From: Limnanthes douglasii subsp. nivea
Taxonomy: Eukaryota > Streptophyta > Magnoliopsida > Brassicales > Limnanthaceae
Assembly (NCBI GenBank): GCA_036936605.1
Contig: JAUPFV010000002.1
Coordinates: forward strand, 341,250,654-341,314,653
Length of the DNA stretch: 64,000 nt
Reading direction: 5' to 3'
The notes beneath the pieces were generated by a model. That model saw only the letters and a program-made list of their open reading frames with translations. It made no database searches and was not told the origin of the DNA. The stretch's first letter is position 1. Every line of letters begins with the position of its first letter. Shown piece after piece: positions 22,870 to 35,626 of the stretch. The position numbers and the translations under genes were made by a program.

Positions 22870-24160
22870 TGACTCTATCTTCGAGGCCCCGGTTTCTTCA
22901 ACGAAAATATCGTTTTCTCTATCTGATCGAACAAAGCTCTGAATGTCATGGCATGTGTCTCCACGATTTTCCTTCATCACCCCTGGAAGAAGACCCATTA
23001 AGAAAGCGGCCAATGCTACCGTGTCTTTGCAGAACTCCATATCTATCTTGACCTTAATAAAGTGTTTAGTGTACTCTTTCAAGATTTATCAAATTTGATG
23101 CCTACAATAAATGATGTTATCCCCGTTTGCCCGAAATTTCTTGCTTCTGACAAAGTATTTTCGGAACATACCCCAAAACATGTCAAAGTTCTTTATGCAC
23201 CCTTCCGGTAGACGATTATACCATTTGGATGCACCATTCTTAAGAGTTTGGGAGAATGCCCTGCACAATAGTTTGTCGTCATCATCATAATTGATCATAA
23301 ATCTCTTAAACTGCTCAATGTGGTTGTCTGGATCCTGAGTCCCGCCAAACTTTTCCAACTTGGAAATATCGAACCACTTGGGAAGATATTCGGAAACGAT
23401 CTCCGGGGAGACAAGGGATGACCTCCAATTATGTGCGACTTTATAAGCGCTCCCCCCCTCGGACCATCATTGGTTGTCATATACAGTTTTTCCTTAGTCG
23501 GAGAAGTAAACTGATTACTAACTCGGTAATGTTGTTTATAACTTTCGGGTTGAGGTTGTTTTCGAGGAGTGATATATTCGACTCGAACATTCTCTATTTT
23601 ATCCTGCTCCTCAGAATACATCTGTCTTTTCCTAGGATCACATTTCTTCCTTAACTCCTTCTTTCTCCGACTAGTCTGATGAGCGTGTTTTCGCGTCTTC
23701 AAATCTCTTTGCCTTCGATCTGCTTTGTATATGTCATCAGTATCCAAAGATAAAAATTCATCAGAGCTCAAAGAAGTATATTCACTAGATTCTGACGGCT
23801 CGTATCTTTATTCCGATCTAGCTCGCCTTTTGGAATGCCGATGACTTCTCTTTCGTTGTCTTTCTTCAAATTGAATGATGTCTTGGGTCTGGTCAGCCAC
23901 GACTCTCTCTTGTTGGACTTCATATCTGACCTTCTTGGAGCATACTATCGCTTTCTTTTCCACATTCAACCATTCGATGTCCTCCAAAAATTCTTTACGT
24001 TTGGTGACCAAGACTGACTCTTGAAGTAGCTCCTCGGCATATCAGTTTGGCCATTTCCTTCATTTGTGACTTGTTCTTCCATGAGATGATCACCATACTC
24101 AACACCAATCAGATCTCTGGTTGGATTGGTGTCAATCTCCCCATGAACTTCAGTATCCAT
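22870..24160 (-). pseudogene. gag of element B, truncated
   Basis: On the minus strand: an N-terminal charged region (24160 to about 23300, with an Arg-rich RQRKRSHRHSKRRARSE run), then the retrotransposon gag core (KFGGTQDPDNHIEQFKRFM, LCRAFSQTLKNGASKWYN), then KEYTKHFIKVKIDM to about 22950. The zinc knuckle and all of pol are missing. The frame then runs directly into the antisense ORF, which marks an internal deletion near 22.86 kb. There are several frameshifts. The homologous gag of element E is less damaged. Confidence 0.8.
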
Positions 24161-24236
24161 ATTTTTTGAAATATCGTTTTCAAGGTTTTTGAAACGTTAA
24201 TTCTGGGTACCACTTGGTTCCCACAAACGGCACCAC

Positions 24237-24658
24237 TGATGAATACAGAAAATCCTTAGGGAAGTTCTGAAGCGGAAATGTTCGTAGAAGAGGATCAGAC
24301 TAGGAAATGTTTGTATGAAGTGACAACAAATAAATAAATCAGTATTTTGTAGAGAGAGAAAATGACAAAAGGAATAAATGTAGCAATAATTAACTAATCA
24401 TTGGCCATTTTCCCAAAAAAAGAATATTCTTTATATAGTACATGAGGTAGGTAGTAAAATTACATAAGTACGGCCATTAAAGTAGATTTCTCACCCCCAC
24501 TCTTTTACTATTTATATATAAGTTCTTGAGGCATATCATTTAACCCTTCTACTTCTTATGTTTGCTTTACTTTGATCCTTAACCACTAAACATACAAACC
24601 TAGGCCTTATTCTTGGCATAATTTTCCTAGTGATTACCTATATTTTCTCCCCTTATCA
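24237..24658 (-). repeat. 5' LTR of element B
   Basis: A 422-bp LTR; in element orientation it is the upstream one. It is closer in sequence to the LTR of element E (56379-56777 plus 61702-61723) than to its own partner at 19365, which indicates that this side was duplicated after insertion. Confidence 0.9.
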
Positions 24659-24660
24659 GT

Positions 24661-26790
24661 ACTAATCTAACAAGGGTAAGGCTATTCTAATAAAAATATG
24701 TAATCTTGTTCATATTTTCATGGAAACCGAGGATAAAACAAGCATAGATCATGTGTACAAGAAATGGTTTGTCATAATCTATATAGATATAGGAATTGAT
24801 TAAATTGGGAAAAATTAGGTTTACCTAGAAATAAATTTTTTCTACGAGTGTAAATTTGAAAGAGGAGAGAATGCGAGACTTTTGTGTTCTAAAAAATGAC
24901 AGCCTTACAATCATTTTTGCTTAGATTTGGACTGGCTCGTAGATAAATCCTTTAGCCTAGTTTCTTGATGCATCACCAAATAACATTTATCTTGCTGATT
25001 TCCTTGACTCTAAGGGTTTTGCTGATTTTGAGACGAATCGTTTTCGAACATAGGATTGATATAGAATCCTTGAGTCTCAGCAGCTTCCAGAAATCCAATT
25101 TAGTCTTCAGCTCTTTGGGGAAGATGGGGAAATTGTGATGTAGAACCTATACCTTTCGACTTGTACTCTTGATAGTTGAGTATCAATTTTATTATTTTCA
25201 TTGATGAATATTTTGTTCGTCGTTTACGTAGGATTGTGTTTTTTACGTGAAACTAAAATTATTAGATTTTTTTTCTAGTAGTATTACTTTTAGTAGTTTA
25301 GATTTTACCAACGTATTTTATATATATTATTAATGTTTTACTTTTAATTTTGATGATTTCTAATAACACACATTTTTATATAAAGTGAATCTAATCCAAG
25401 ACACAATATATTTATTTTTTCAAATAATATTTGTTTCAAGAACCTATTGTTCATGTGGAATCCATACAAGGTTTAACTAAACAACGGAAGATCAAGAAAG
25501 GCGGTCAATCACATTTTCAATAATTATTATGCGAATTCAAATTTGAAATTATTCTGAATAACGTTGATTGGACTAGACCAAAGTGATATCATCATTGAAT
25601 TAACATTTTTTGATGCAACACCAAATAATATTTTTCTTGATGATTTTCCTTTACACTAAGGTTTTTGGTGATTCTGAGACGAACCTTTTTCAAATATAGG
25701 ATTGATATAGACTCCTTGAGCCTGAGCAGCTTCCAGATTTCCAGTTCGGTCTTCAGATCTTTAAAATTATTCTGAATAACATAGATTGGACCAAGACCAA
25801 AGTGATGTCAACATTGAAATTTTGTTTGCACACACAGTTACTTTGGGTTTGTTATAGACGTTTCCAAATGTGCTAATAATAGATACCACCTACAAGGTGA
25901 TAAGGTACGAGATGCTATTATTTGAGATCGTTGCGGCCACTTCTACCACTATGACGTTTGACATGAAACTTGTACTTATTTTTGGGTATAACGTTCACAA
26001 CTATAAGTAGGATTAAAATATTATCAAACGTTGATGGTAACGAACTTCATTGAGGAAACCGTCCGTTGTTTATACGGATAAATCCTTAGCGTTAGTGAAG
26101 GTTTTCGAACAAGTATTCCTTAATGTAACACACATGCTCTGTCGATGGTACATTAAAAATACTCATGAATAGTAATAAAATCTTTGGTGATTTTTTACGT
26201 TTGTGGAATGAGATTATGTTTTCGGATACGAAACTCGTATTGAAAAACATTCATCTTGAAATTCTTCATGACTTTAAAGATTATATAAAAGAAATCAAAT
26301 ACATCAAAAATGTTTGTTTAGTTCATTACAATGATAAGTTTTTCACATCGAAAACTAACAAATTCATCCATTTTGGTAACCAGACCACTAATTGTGTGGA
26401 GAGTGCTCATTCCACCATAAAGCGTTTCATTAGTACGAGCAAAGGTAAATTCGAGTCGTTTTGCGGTGAGGTGCATTATTTTCTCAAAATGAAAAATGGA
26501 AAAATTAGAGCATTGTTTGAAAAGAGTCTACTTGTAGCCCGATATAAAGTTATACACAAAGTATACGCTAATATCAAAGGTAACATCTCACACATTGCTT
26601 TATATATTTATTAAAGAAAGTTGAATGTTCCCAAAATATTGAAGTTGTTAATACTAACTAAATTGTAGTATACAAATTGCACACAATATATTATGTTCGC
26701 ACAACATCTATGAATTCTAAAACTAAAACATAACGGCACCTTTAAACGTTTTCAGCAGTTATTGGAAAAAGGTTAGATTTAGTTGTTCGT
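24661..26790 (+). repeat. Tandem unit 2
   Basis: Begins ACTAATCTAACAAGG and is followed directly by unit 3, which begins ACTAATCTAAGGACG at 26791: a 2130-bp period. The left half is non-coding and the right half carries the transposase remnant. It is nearly collinear with unit 4 at 61726-63934. Confidence 0.85.
25840..26620 (+). pseudogene. MULE/FAR1-type transposase remnant, copy 2
   Basis: The open frame 26165-26614 (149 codons) contains FLRLWNEIMFSDTKLV and then GNQTTNCVESAHSTIKRF, the region around the catalytic Glu. The first Asp region lies upstream at about 25855 in another frame. It shares the missing segment and several stops with copies 1, 3 and 4, so the damage predates amplification. 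Confidence 0.75.
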
Positions 26791-28851
26791 ACTAATCTAA
26801 GGACGATAGAGCTATTCAAATATAAATATGTAATCTCGTTCACATTATCATGGAAATCGGGGATGAAATAAACATAGAGCATGTGTACAAGAAATGGTTT
26901 TTCATAATCTATCTAGATATAAGAATTGATTAAAGTTGAATGTTCCCAAAATATTGAAGTTGTGAATACTAACTGGAGTTGTGCTATCATATTTTTGAGG
27001 AATAATGGGTAATTACGATGCAGAACTTCTACCCTTCAACTTGTACTCTTCATGGGTTGATATGAGTTGCTATGAGTTTTGAAATCTAATTTCGGATTCG
27101 TTATTTCTTCTTGGATGTGTTCTCTTATGACTAGTTCTTCAATATTTTGATTATGCATCATTTTACTGATAACTTGGTGAATAAATGGTGTTGAGAAAAA
27201 GATAAAGCGATAAGAAATTAGGGTTCAGCTTTCAGTGCAAGACTAGAGAGTGAGAAGGTCAAAATTAGAGATTTTGACCTTCTTGATATTTTATTCAAAA
27301 AGTATACCTCTATCATCCTTTTTTAATACAAAATATTAGTTTTTTTCTATTTTAAATTAAATCATAATTAGTGTTATTTGTTTTAAGCTAAAAAAAAATT
27401 AAATCCAAATATGACAAAAGCGAACACTGTATTTCAATTTATTCTCAACTTCACTTTTCTTATGATGAATATGTTGTTCATCTTTTAATCATGATTGTGT
27501 TTATATGTGAAACTAAAATTATTTAAATAATAAATATTATTAAATAATTTATCTATTTTAATTTTTTTAAATATTATTTTTTTATTTTATTTAGATTTTA
27601 CCAACGTATTTCTAATATATTATTAGTTTTTTTCTATATCTCTTAATAACACGTATTTTTAAGGTAAAGTTAATCTAATCCAAAATACAATATATTTATT
27701 TTTCCAAACAATCTTGGTACCAAGAAATTGTTGTTCATGCGCAATCTATACAATGTTCATCTAAACAATGTAAGATCGACAAAGGCGGTCGCTCAAAATT
27801 TAAAATTATTCCGAATGATATAGATTGGACCTAGACCAAAGTGATATCATCATTGAATTATTATTTTTTGCACAAAGTGAGTTTGAGTTTCTTACAGACG
27901 TTTCCAAATGTCCTAATAATAGATAACAACTACAAGGTAATAAAGTACAAGATTCGATTATTTGAGGTTGTTGGAACCACTTATACCTGTATGAGTTTCT
28001 ACATCGAACTTGCATTTATGTTCGGGGATAAAGTTGACAACTATAAATAGGATTAAAATATTTACAATCGTTGATGGTAACTAACTTTATTGAGGAATAG
28101 TCCCTTGTTTTTACAAATAAAGCCTAAGCGTTAGTGAATGATCTCAAACAAGTGTTCCCTAATGTAACACACACGCTATATTGATGACACATTAACATGA
28201 ACATCCTTGTGAAATCAAAGATACTCATGAATGATAAAAACAAATCCGGTGATTTTTTAAGTTGGTGGAATGTGATGATGTTTTCGGATACAAAACTTTT
28301 GTTCAATAACATTCGGTTTGAAATGCTTCAAGACTTTAAATATTATATAAAAGCAATCGAATACATAAAAATGTTTGTTTAGTTCATTCCAATGATAAGT
28401 TTCTCACATGGAAAACTAAAAAGTTTATTCATTCCAGTAACCAGACCACTAATTGCGTGGAGAGTACCCATGCCACGAGGGAGCGTTTTATTGGTACGAG
28501 CAAATGTAACTTTGAGTCGTTTTAGGGTAAAGTGCATTATTTTCTAAAAATGAAACATAGAACAATTGGAGCATCAATTGTAAAGAGTGGACGTGTAGCC
28601 CAATATAAATTTATACGCATGGCATAAACTAATATCAAAGGTATATCTCACATGCTTCTTTATATATATATTTTAAAGAAAGTTGAATATACCCAAAATA
28701 TTAAAGTTGTGAATATTAACTGAAATTATACTATACAAATTGCACATGGTACGTCATGTTCGCACGACATTTATGAATTCTTAAGAAAAAGCATAGCAAT
28801 ACCTTTAAACTTTTCAGCGGTCATTGGAAGAGGTTAGATATAGTTTTTCAT
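26791..28851 (+). repeat. Tandem unit 3
   Basis: A 2061-bp unit head-to-tail with unit 2. Its left half has a deletion near 26940, where sequence from the transposase tail (GTTGAATGTTCCCAAAATAT) is joined to the non-coding half. A partial fourth start, TACTAATCTATTGATGG, follows at 28851 and fades out after about 28990. Confidence 0.8.
27890..28700 (+). pseudogene. MULE/FAR1-type transposase remnant, copy 3
   Basis: FPNVLIIDNNYKVIKYKIRL at about 27900 holds the first Asp. MNILVKSKILMN follows from 28197 and the Glu region (TNCVESTHATRERF) is at about 28450. More stops than copies 1, 2 and 4. Confidence 0.7.
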
Positions 28852-28881
28852 ACTAATCTATTGATGGTAGGGCTATTCAAA

Positions 28882-28883
<2 letters not shown>

Positions 28884-28913
<30 letters not shown>
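28884..28913. repeat. (TA)n microsatellite
   Basis: About fourteen TA units just inside the partial unit after unit 3. Confidence 0.95.
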
Positions 28914-28915
<2 letters not shown>

Positions 28916-28989
28916 GTTCACATTATGAGGGATACCAGAGATGAAATAATCATAGAGCATATATACAAGAAATGGGTTGTCATAGTCCA

Positions 28990-31190
28990 TCTGAAAATAT
29001 TTTTTTCAAAGTTTTTTATAAACATAAAAAACATGGTTGTCCAGCTGTGAAATATAATTGTATGTTGCTGTATCATCTATTAACGAGTTTCATCTTATTA
29101 CGAACACGTACTAGATTTGGAGAAAGTGAATTTATATTCCCTAGGTAAACTTTTCAAAACTCTATCATTCATTTTATAGAAAGGAACTAGAACTTCACTT
29201 TCAAATTGTAGAGAGAAAAATGAGTTCCAACACAAGCAACTGGTCATATATATCCTCTCGACATACTGTACTTATAACTCATACGATGCATTCACTATCA
29301 AGTGGAACAACTAATTTTAGCTCAAGGAGTACGATATTTTATGAAGTAATGTTGCTTGATATCTTCTATAGCCCTTTTATAACTACGGTTAACGACGTTA
29401 AATCTGATGGGCTTTACAGAAGATCGGTCAAATTTGTTTTCCTTAAACGAATAATAAGTTGGCTTGAAGTTAATTAGGGATGCATTTTAAGATGAGGTTA
29501 TGGGTTTTGATAATATTTCATGCATGTATTAGTAGTATGGATATGTTAATAAATATCATCGAAATTATAAAGTAATCTAATGATACTATTACGATATAGA
29601 ATTGGATGGTAAACTAGAGACGGGAATCGTGACTGTATCAATTTTTAACTACATTATCTATTTTGTAGGCAATTTGGGTCGATGATGTTAGTTTTACTTT
29701 TCCCATTCACATTTTTAAACCTTAGTCTTTTCACGCCGTTTTTCATCCCGAGCTCATAATTTCTCGTCTTGAGCGGCCTTCATTTTTTTTATTTGTCCCG
29801 ACCTATCAGTCTCCTTTCTTTGATAAAAATAATAAGTTAGTTAAATGATAGGTAAAACAATGATATCAAAGTTTTAACATAGGTATAAATTACGAACCTA
29901 AAATAGCATAGGTATAATATTTGTCGGTATACCCTATATGTACCGCAAATGTTGTACCACCAGTACTGAAGAGCATGAACGAATTCAGAATCATAATTAT
30001 AGATGTAAATTAGAATGATTATACCCTTAGATAAACGCCATTATACCACAAATTATTAGCATATCGTTCTAAACCTACATTTGATTCATTACCCTTAATT
30101 AAAATATCCACCTATTTAAATTCTAGCAAACAATAGATTCTAAACATTAAATCTACACATTAAATCATTAAAGAGAATTTTTTTTACTCTTTTTATTTAC
30201 TTATTTCTGAAGATGGATTCTAAGAAGAAAACAAAATAATATGATTAAATTAGTTTATGGATAAAGAACAATAAGAGTATTCAAAATTGGGAGAGTATAA
30301 TATATTTGTGGGAGAGGTTAGTCTTTAAAAGAGAGGATTTTAGATTAAAATAATAGGAAAGAATAGTTAATATGTATCAAAGTTAGAAATTGGAGAACTA
30401 AAAAAAAATAGATAAATAGAATTGTCATTACCATGAATTATTAGGTAGCAATATAATTATTGTTGTTTGGATATTTTTTACATCAAAGTTTTGAATAAAA
30501 ACACATTAAAATATTAGTTTATATGTTGGATTTACAACAAATAACATATGTTATATAGTTTGAATTATTGTTCTTCTTTCACAACATAATGATAGTTTGT
30601 TTGTATGCTAGTCACTATTTGATTTTCTATGGCCAGATTTGTAAGTGGGGAGTTAGAAATCTGAAACCGAAAGAAGAGATGGTGATTTGAAGCGGAGAAA
30701 AAGATGATATTTGTAGAAAAAGTTATATAACTGTGAAAAGATAGATAACAAAAAAAGTAAATGCTAATTTGAAAGAAAAATAATTCATTCATAATGAAAT
30801 TGTTGGTTGTATTTATATGTAGTATACTGGGCCTCGAGTTTTTATATAATCGAGTTGTAATTATATAAGTATTTTTTATATTATAGTTGATCGTTCTCGA
30901 AATGTTCGGAATCGGATCTGATTTAATAACGCGCAAAGATACTGAAAAGTAGAAAACTCCAGAAAGAAGATAGTGAGAGAAAGTATTATTATATTCTGTC
31001 CCCTCCCAAAGGGAGGGTTTCCTCATATAGTAACTGCGGTGGCCCCTATTTTACTCTAATTATCTCTTAATTAAATCTTCATCTTTTTACATCTTGTTCC
31101 TTTATTTTTTTTCACTTGCTAATTGAGGTCATATTTTCCTTGGATCATTTATCTTAAATTACAATTGATCACACATAACTGGGTCATATA
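28990..31190. other. Gene-free stretch
   Basis: No coding sequence that I can support. An ATG at 29220 opens 85 codons (Ser/Thr-rich start, MSSNTSNWSYISSRH), but they match nothing I know. A perfect hairpin CCCTCCC-AAA-GGGAGGG lies at 31001-31017 in a T-rich context and may be part of a retroelement leader. The 153-codon minus frame at 30565-31026 is low-complexity AT translation. Confidence 0.45.
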
Positions 31191-31198
31191 TTTACCGT

Positions 31199-31928
31199 AT
31201 GGCCAATAAAGCAACCCCCTCACAAAAGCCTAAACCCCAATTTATCGTTATGGGAGACTCGATTGCTTCTTCGTTTCCCGAACTAGTTCAACTAACTAAG
31301 CCTATTGTAGGCATTCGTACTGGCCCCAATACCGAAAATACTCCTAGAGGGGTCGTTCAGCGCGAAGCAGAGCGTGATAAAAAGGAGGAAGTTGCGTCAA
31401 AAAGCCTTAAGGAAACTGGATCAGGTCATAAGCGTGTTGGTAGTAGTTCCAGCTTCGTTAATTCTGCGTCTAAAAATAAAGAGTTGGTTGCTTCTGCTAA
31501 AGCCCTTATAGAGAACATGGGTCAGAGAGAAATTATCCATACTGCTCCCATGTCAAAAACAACTTCTAAGGATGCTACTCTCCCAAAGAAAAAAGGTATT
31601 ATAGACCGTTTACAGAAATCTATTCCTACTGGTTAGACCACAACTGATGTCGCCATAGGCCGACCGGTTACTACTGAAAAGCCTAGCATTCTTCCAAGAG
31701 TCAACCCGAACTTTGATACAATGTTTAGTACCTTCATCCCTTACAATTTATGCATAAAAGCTTAGTTATGGGCTCGTACTAAACAAACTCAGCCCTTACA
31801 ATTTATATCATTATCAAGTACCATAGAGTCCTTACGAGAATGTATGTTGTATCATAAGTTGAAATATTTTGTTGACGATCAAACAGTTTTTAAGTCTCAA
31901 ACGTGGAAGAGTTTGTCAATCCACACAT
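31199..31928 (+). pseudogene. Unrecognised ORF with two in-frame stops
   Basis: One frame runs from ATG 31199 to TGA near 31928 (about 243 codons), broken only by TAG codons at about 31634 and 31766. The first 145 codons are rich in Lys, Ser, Thr and Pro and look disordered. The last part (WARTKQTQPLQFISLSS, then KYFVDDQTVFKSQTW) looks folded. Local GC content is higher than in the flanks. I do not recognise a family. An additional ORF of a retroelement is one possibility, since those are similarly Lys/Ser-rich, but nothing confirms it. Confidence 0.4.
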
Positions 31929-31949
31929 GATGCTAACCCGATCTACTGA

Positions 31950-34900
31950 GTCAATTATGGTTAGAATTCTATGATTCTTAAGGTTTATTATCCTCACTCT
32001 TTTCTTGTTTGTACCTTCATCTCTCAAAACCTTTATTAAGGAAATACTTTTTATTTTATCGAAAGAAAAAAAAGTACAAGTGTGAGTAATACTTTATCTA
32101 TTTTTTATTTCCCAATAGCTTGTATCTCATTATGAAAGACTGATTATCGGGTTCAAATTGGAAAGAATTTGAAAAATATGCTAAAAATATAGTTATGCAT
32201 CTACCAATGATGCTAAACCCATATCCTTCAAACTATTAAAAAATCTTAAAATAACCAAAACAAATTCGATTGGATACCACAAAAAATCGGAGTGCCAATC
32301 CTTACAATAGTCAATCCAAAATATCCTAAAAATATGATATGCAGTCCATATACTAAAAAATATATGTATCAACGATGATATTACGTAAGGTGCTTCGCAA
32401 TGCACATAAAATGTTTTAGAGAAAGTTTCGGCATTTGTGGGTTGTATCTTGATATCTTCAAAGATGGTTATGTTAGTTACACTCACTTATTTTTTCACTA
32501 GATGGGGGGAGGTCAATGATAATTATTGTTAGATACTTTGAGTTTACAAAAAAAATGTTAGGTGAGCATTTTCGAATTCAAGTATTTGCACCATATGTCT
32601 ATTATAAAGAATTTAATAAATTATTTTTTCCAAATTTTTACCAAAGGTTTTGCTTGCATCTAATCGACCGCATAAAGCCTTTGATAAAGGTTTTACTATA
32701 TCTAAACCTCACTTGTCAAAGGGAATTACCTCTGATATCAGCTCAAAATGAACTACCAGGTTGGATGATGTTGCCAAAGCATTGGTATGTGTCGCATCAT
32801 TTGTCAAAGACTTTTATATTTACCAAGGATGCTTGGCTATTAGTATCTTTTCATGAGGCCTCACTAATGTAGTATCTTGTAGTCATAATGTGTGCTACAT
32901 TTCTCTCAATGAATCTATTAAAAAATGAAAGATTGTTTTTCTGGACCCAAACAATAGAGGAGGTATCTAGTGAGATATTTTTTATATAATTTCATTGCCA
33001 CCAATATATGTGTTATTGCATGAATCTTACAAAAAATAGGTTTGACTTTGTCATCTAACAATACCTTTTCAACTAAAAAATTTCAGATATTATCGCCAGT
33101 CTTTACTTACCTTAGTGTCCATTATTTTTGAAGCTCCATTTGCACATGAGGTTCGGTCATATTGCACAATTACTGGTTTCCTTTGCACGACCTCTCATGG
33201 TTCTTACTCGAAACACCTCAAAAAGATGAACACGCCAATATTTTATTCTCATCCAGCTTTACATGTATGTTCCTGACTTTCTCAAGTTGATTTTAGTGCG
33301 ATAGAGTTATTTTAAACATTTATTGAGATTTCGTTTTTACTTTTACTTGGCTTAATATGTGATTGATTGCGAGTTGTGAGGCTATTAAAACCTTCACCCA
33401 TTAGGCTTGATGATGTAGCCCAAAAAGTCCAAACAAAATTATTTTTAATTTTATTTTATTTTATTCAAATATACCGCATACCAAACGATCTTTGAGATCT
33501 TCATGACCGTAGATGTTGTTCTCTTCTTTAGACCTTGAATCATATGAAATCAAGATTCAGAAACATGCTTGCCCCCTAGCAGGAACTGAGGCTTTGATAC
33601 CAAACTGATGGCGCGGCAGAAATAGAAGAAGAAGCAACAATAGATGAAACCCTAATTCAAGGGTAACATGATGAAACCCTAATGTAAGGGTAACAAACAT
33701 TAAAATTTTCAGAGATAAATAAAATATTATTTAAAAAACTTAAAATAACTTAAGGCTTTATATAAGAGCTTCTCAAAGCCTTAAATTATAATACAAGAAA
33801 ATAAAATAAATATTTTAAAATAAAATCAAATCAAATAAAATAAAATCTTAATATAATTAGATTTGATTTAAATACATAAGACATTTGATGAACTTGATAT
33901 GAAAGTCTGACCATTTGGCCAGTCTACTAGATATGTATAGTTTATGTGCTATTGTTTTTAGTAGAATTGATATCTATGCATTCTCTGTATGTGCCTGAAA
34001 AATGACCTCATCTTACTTGTTGTTATAACTAAAACGAGAGCTATTATTTCCAAATTGTTGGTAACATTATTTCACTATTAATAACATATTTACTCACATA
34101 ATATATTTCTTTGAGGATTTTTTTCTAGTAATTATCGGTGTGCTAAAGACATAATCATATACATCTAGATATTATTTTGGGAGCTCTTTTATTTTTATAA
34201 ATATTGCATCTCATTTTGGAGTCTAGTTGAACCAGCTAACCCCTTTTTTAGGATAAAAAAAAAGGAAATTGTATTCAAGGATCATGAAATTAACATGTTC
34301 AGTTTGATGAGACTTTACGCCAATATTTGGACCTTTCTTATGTTGGTAAGTTGTTATCCGGTTCTTGAAACTAAATGGTATGACTTTGTAGTAGTGGAAT
34401 TGGTTACCTCGGACACATCTTATTGAGATAAGTAAAGTTCATGCTCATGGATCTTTTACCATTTTTTACCATCTGCACTTTTTGTACATATTTAGTATAA
34501 GACTTCTCATCTATCACCAACTTTGCTTAGCCGATCCATCTCGACTGAAATAATTTCGACATCTTGGAAAATGATTTTCAATTGTATTTAATAAACCTGA
34601 ATTATTGTTTATTGATAATAATTCGAACACTATTTTGGGGAACAGTAAACTCAGGTCTTGTGCAAAACCATGTGAAAACATCTAAATTTCTAGATAAAAG
34701 TATTACATGATTAATGTAGATGGTCATGTATGTTCTCTAAGTTAAAAATATTTATTTTCCTACTGTAACCAAGTGGGAGGCCTCAAGTGCTAGATAGTAA
34801 TGGCATCTGCGGGATAAACATGTTTATGGTTAAATTGCCCCATTTATTGATTGCCTTGATGATTTTGGTAGTTCGGCTCGTAGTGTTTAGTTGGATGAGT

Positions 34901-35600
34901 TTTGACATTATATCAACATTTTTTTATATCCATACAATGGTGAAAGGAAGTTGTTCGACTTCTTTTTGCATATTAAAAGCAACGCTTCATTAATGGTTGT
35001 GATACTTTATAGACTCTCTTCCTATTAATCTTAGATATGAGAATGATATAGTGTATAATTATATTCTGTTGGACTTTTTGTGTACACATAAATAGTTGTA
35101 AACGTTTCAAAGCGTATGACTTTTTAATTTTGACTTTTTAATTTGATTAAATTTTATAGCATAGGTCTAATTGACTAAAGTTAATTTGTTTTAAAATTAT
35201 ATTCTAAAAATTATATTTTAAAATTATAAATATTTATCTTTTGATATTTTAATTACATTTTAATACATGGATTTAAATATTATTCTCTAAATAGTTAAAC
35301 TAAACTTTTATTTACGGTTTTTTTTTTAAATTTGAATTTGAATTTTAAAAATTGGGTTTTAATCTTTCAAAATTCCGCATAGATGTATTATATATAATAT
35401 ATATATTTTTTATAGTTTTTCAAAATAATAAAACTTAAATTTAACTTAAATGTTGTAAAACTCAAATAAAAGTTTAATTTATACCATTTTGAAATATATT
35501 TTTTATAACTATAAATTATTTTACTGTGTCTATATTAATTATAATATTATTTATTTATATATATAAGGTAAATAATATATAGTAAAGAAAGATAATTATC
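31950..35600. other. Gene-free stretch with one possible LTR edge
   Basis: No gene is supported; frames at 32193-32486 and 32516-32872 are not convincing. At 33590-33603 the plus strand reads GGCTTTGATACCAA. Its complement resembles the initiator-Met tRNA primer site of plant retrotransposons, two bases from a TGATGGCGCGGC that could begin an LTR reaching to about 33.9 kb. I could not find a second LTR. From 35100 to 35600 the DNA is extremely AT-rich. Confidence 0.4.
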
Positions 35601-35626
35601 TCTTGTTTTACATTAGTACATGTTGT

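Larger units (their letters stand above)
19365..24658 (-). mobile_element. LTR element B: Tat-type gypsy derivative lacking pol
   Basis: Terminal repeats at 19365-19787 and 24237-24658 start TG and end CA-like, and the target GTACT is duplicated at 19360-19364 and 24659-24663. A primer-binding-site-like stretch follows the right LTR on the minus strand (GTGGTGCCGTTTGTGGGAAC), and a C-run next to the left LTR is a polypurine tract on the minus strand, so the element points left. The interior keeps gag (minus) and a large ORF on the opposite strand but no protease, RT or integrase. The two LTRs are only about 85-90% alike by eye, so the insertion is old. Confidence 0.9.

Noticed and set aside
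30565..31026. A 153-codon minus ORF
   Set aside because: Residue make-up follows AT-rich DNA (Ile, Asn, Phe, Tyr, Ser), with no motif and no splice or start context.
33590..33920. A complete LTR element starting at the primer-site-like GGCTTTGATACCAA
   Set aside because: No second LTR, gag or pol could be found, so only a possible LTR edge is mentioned.
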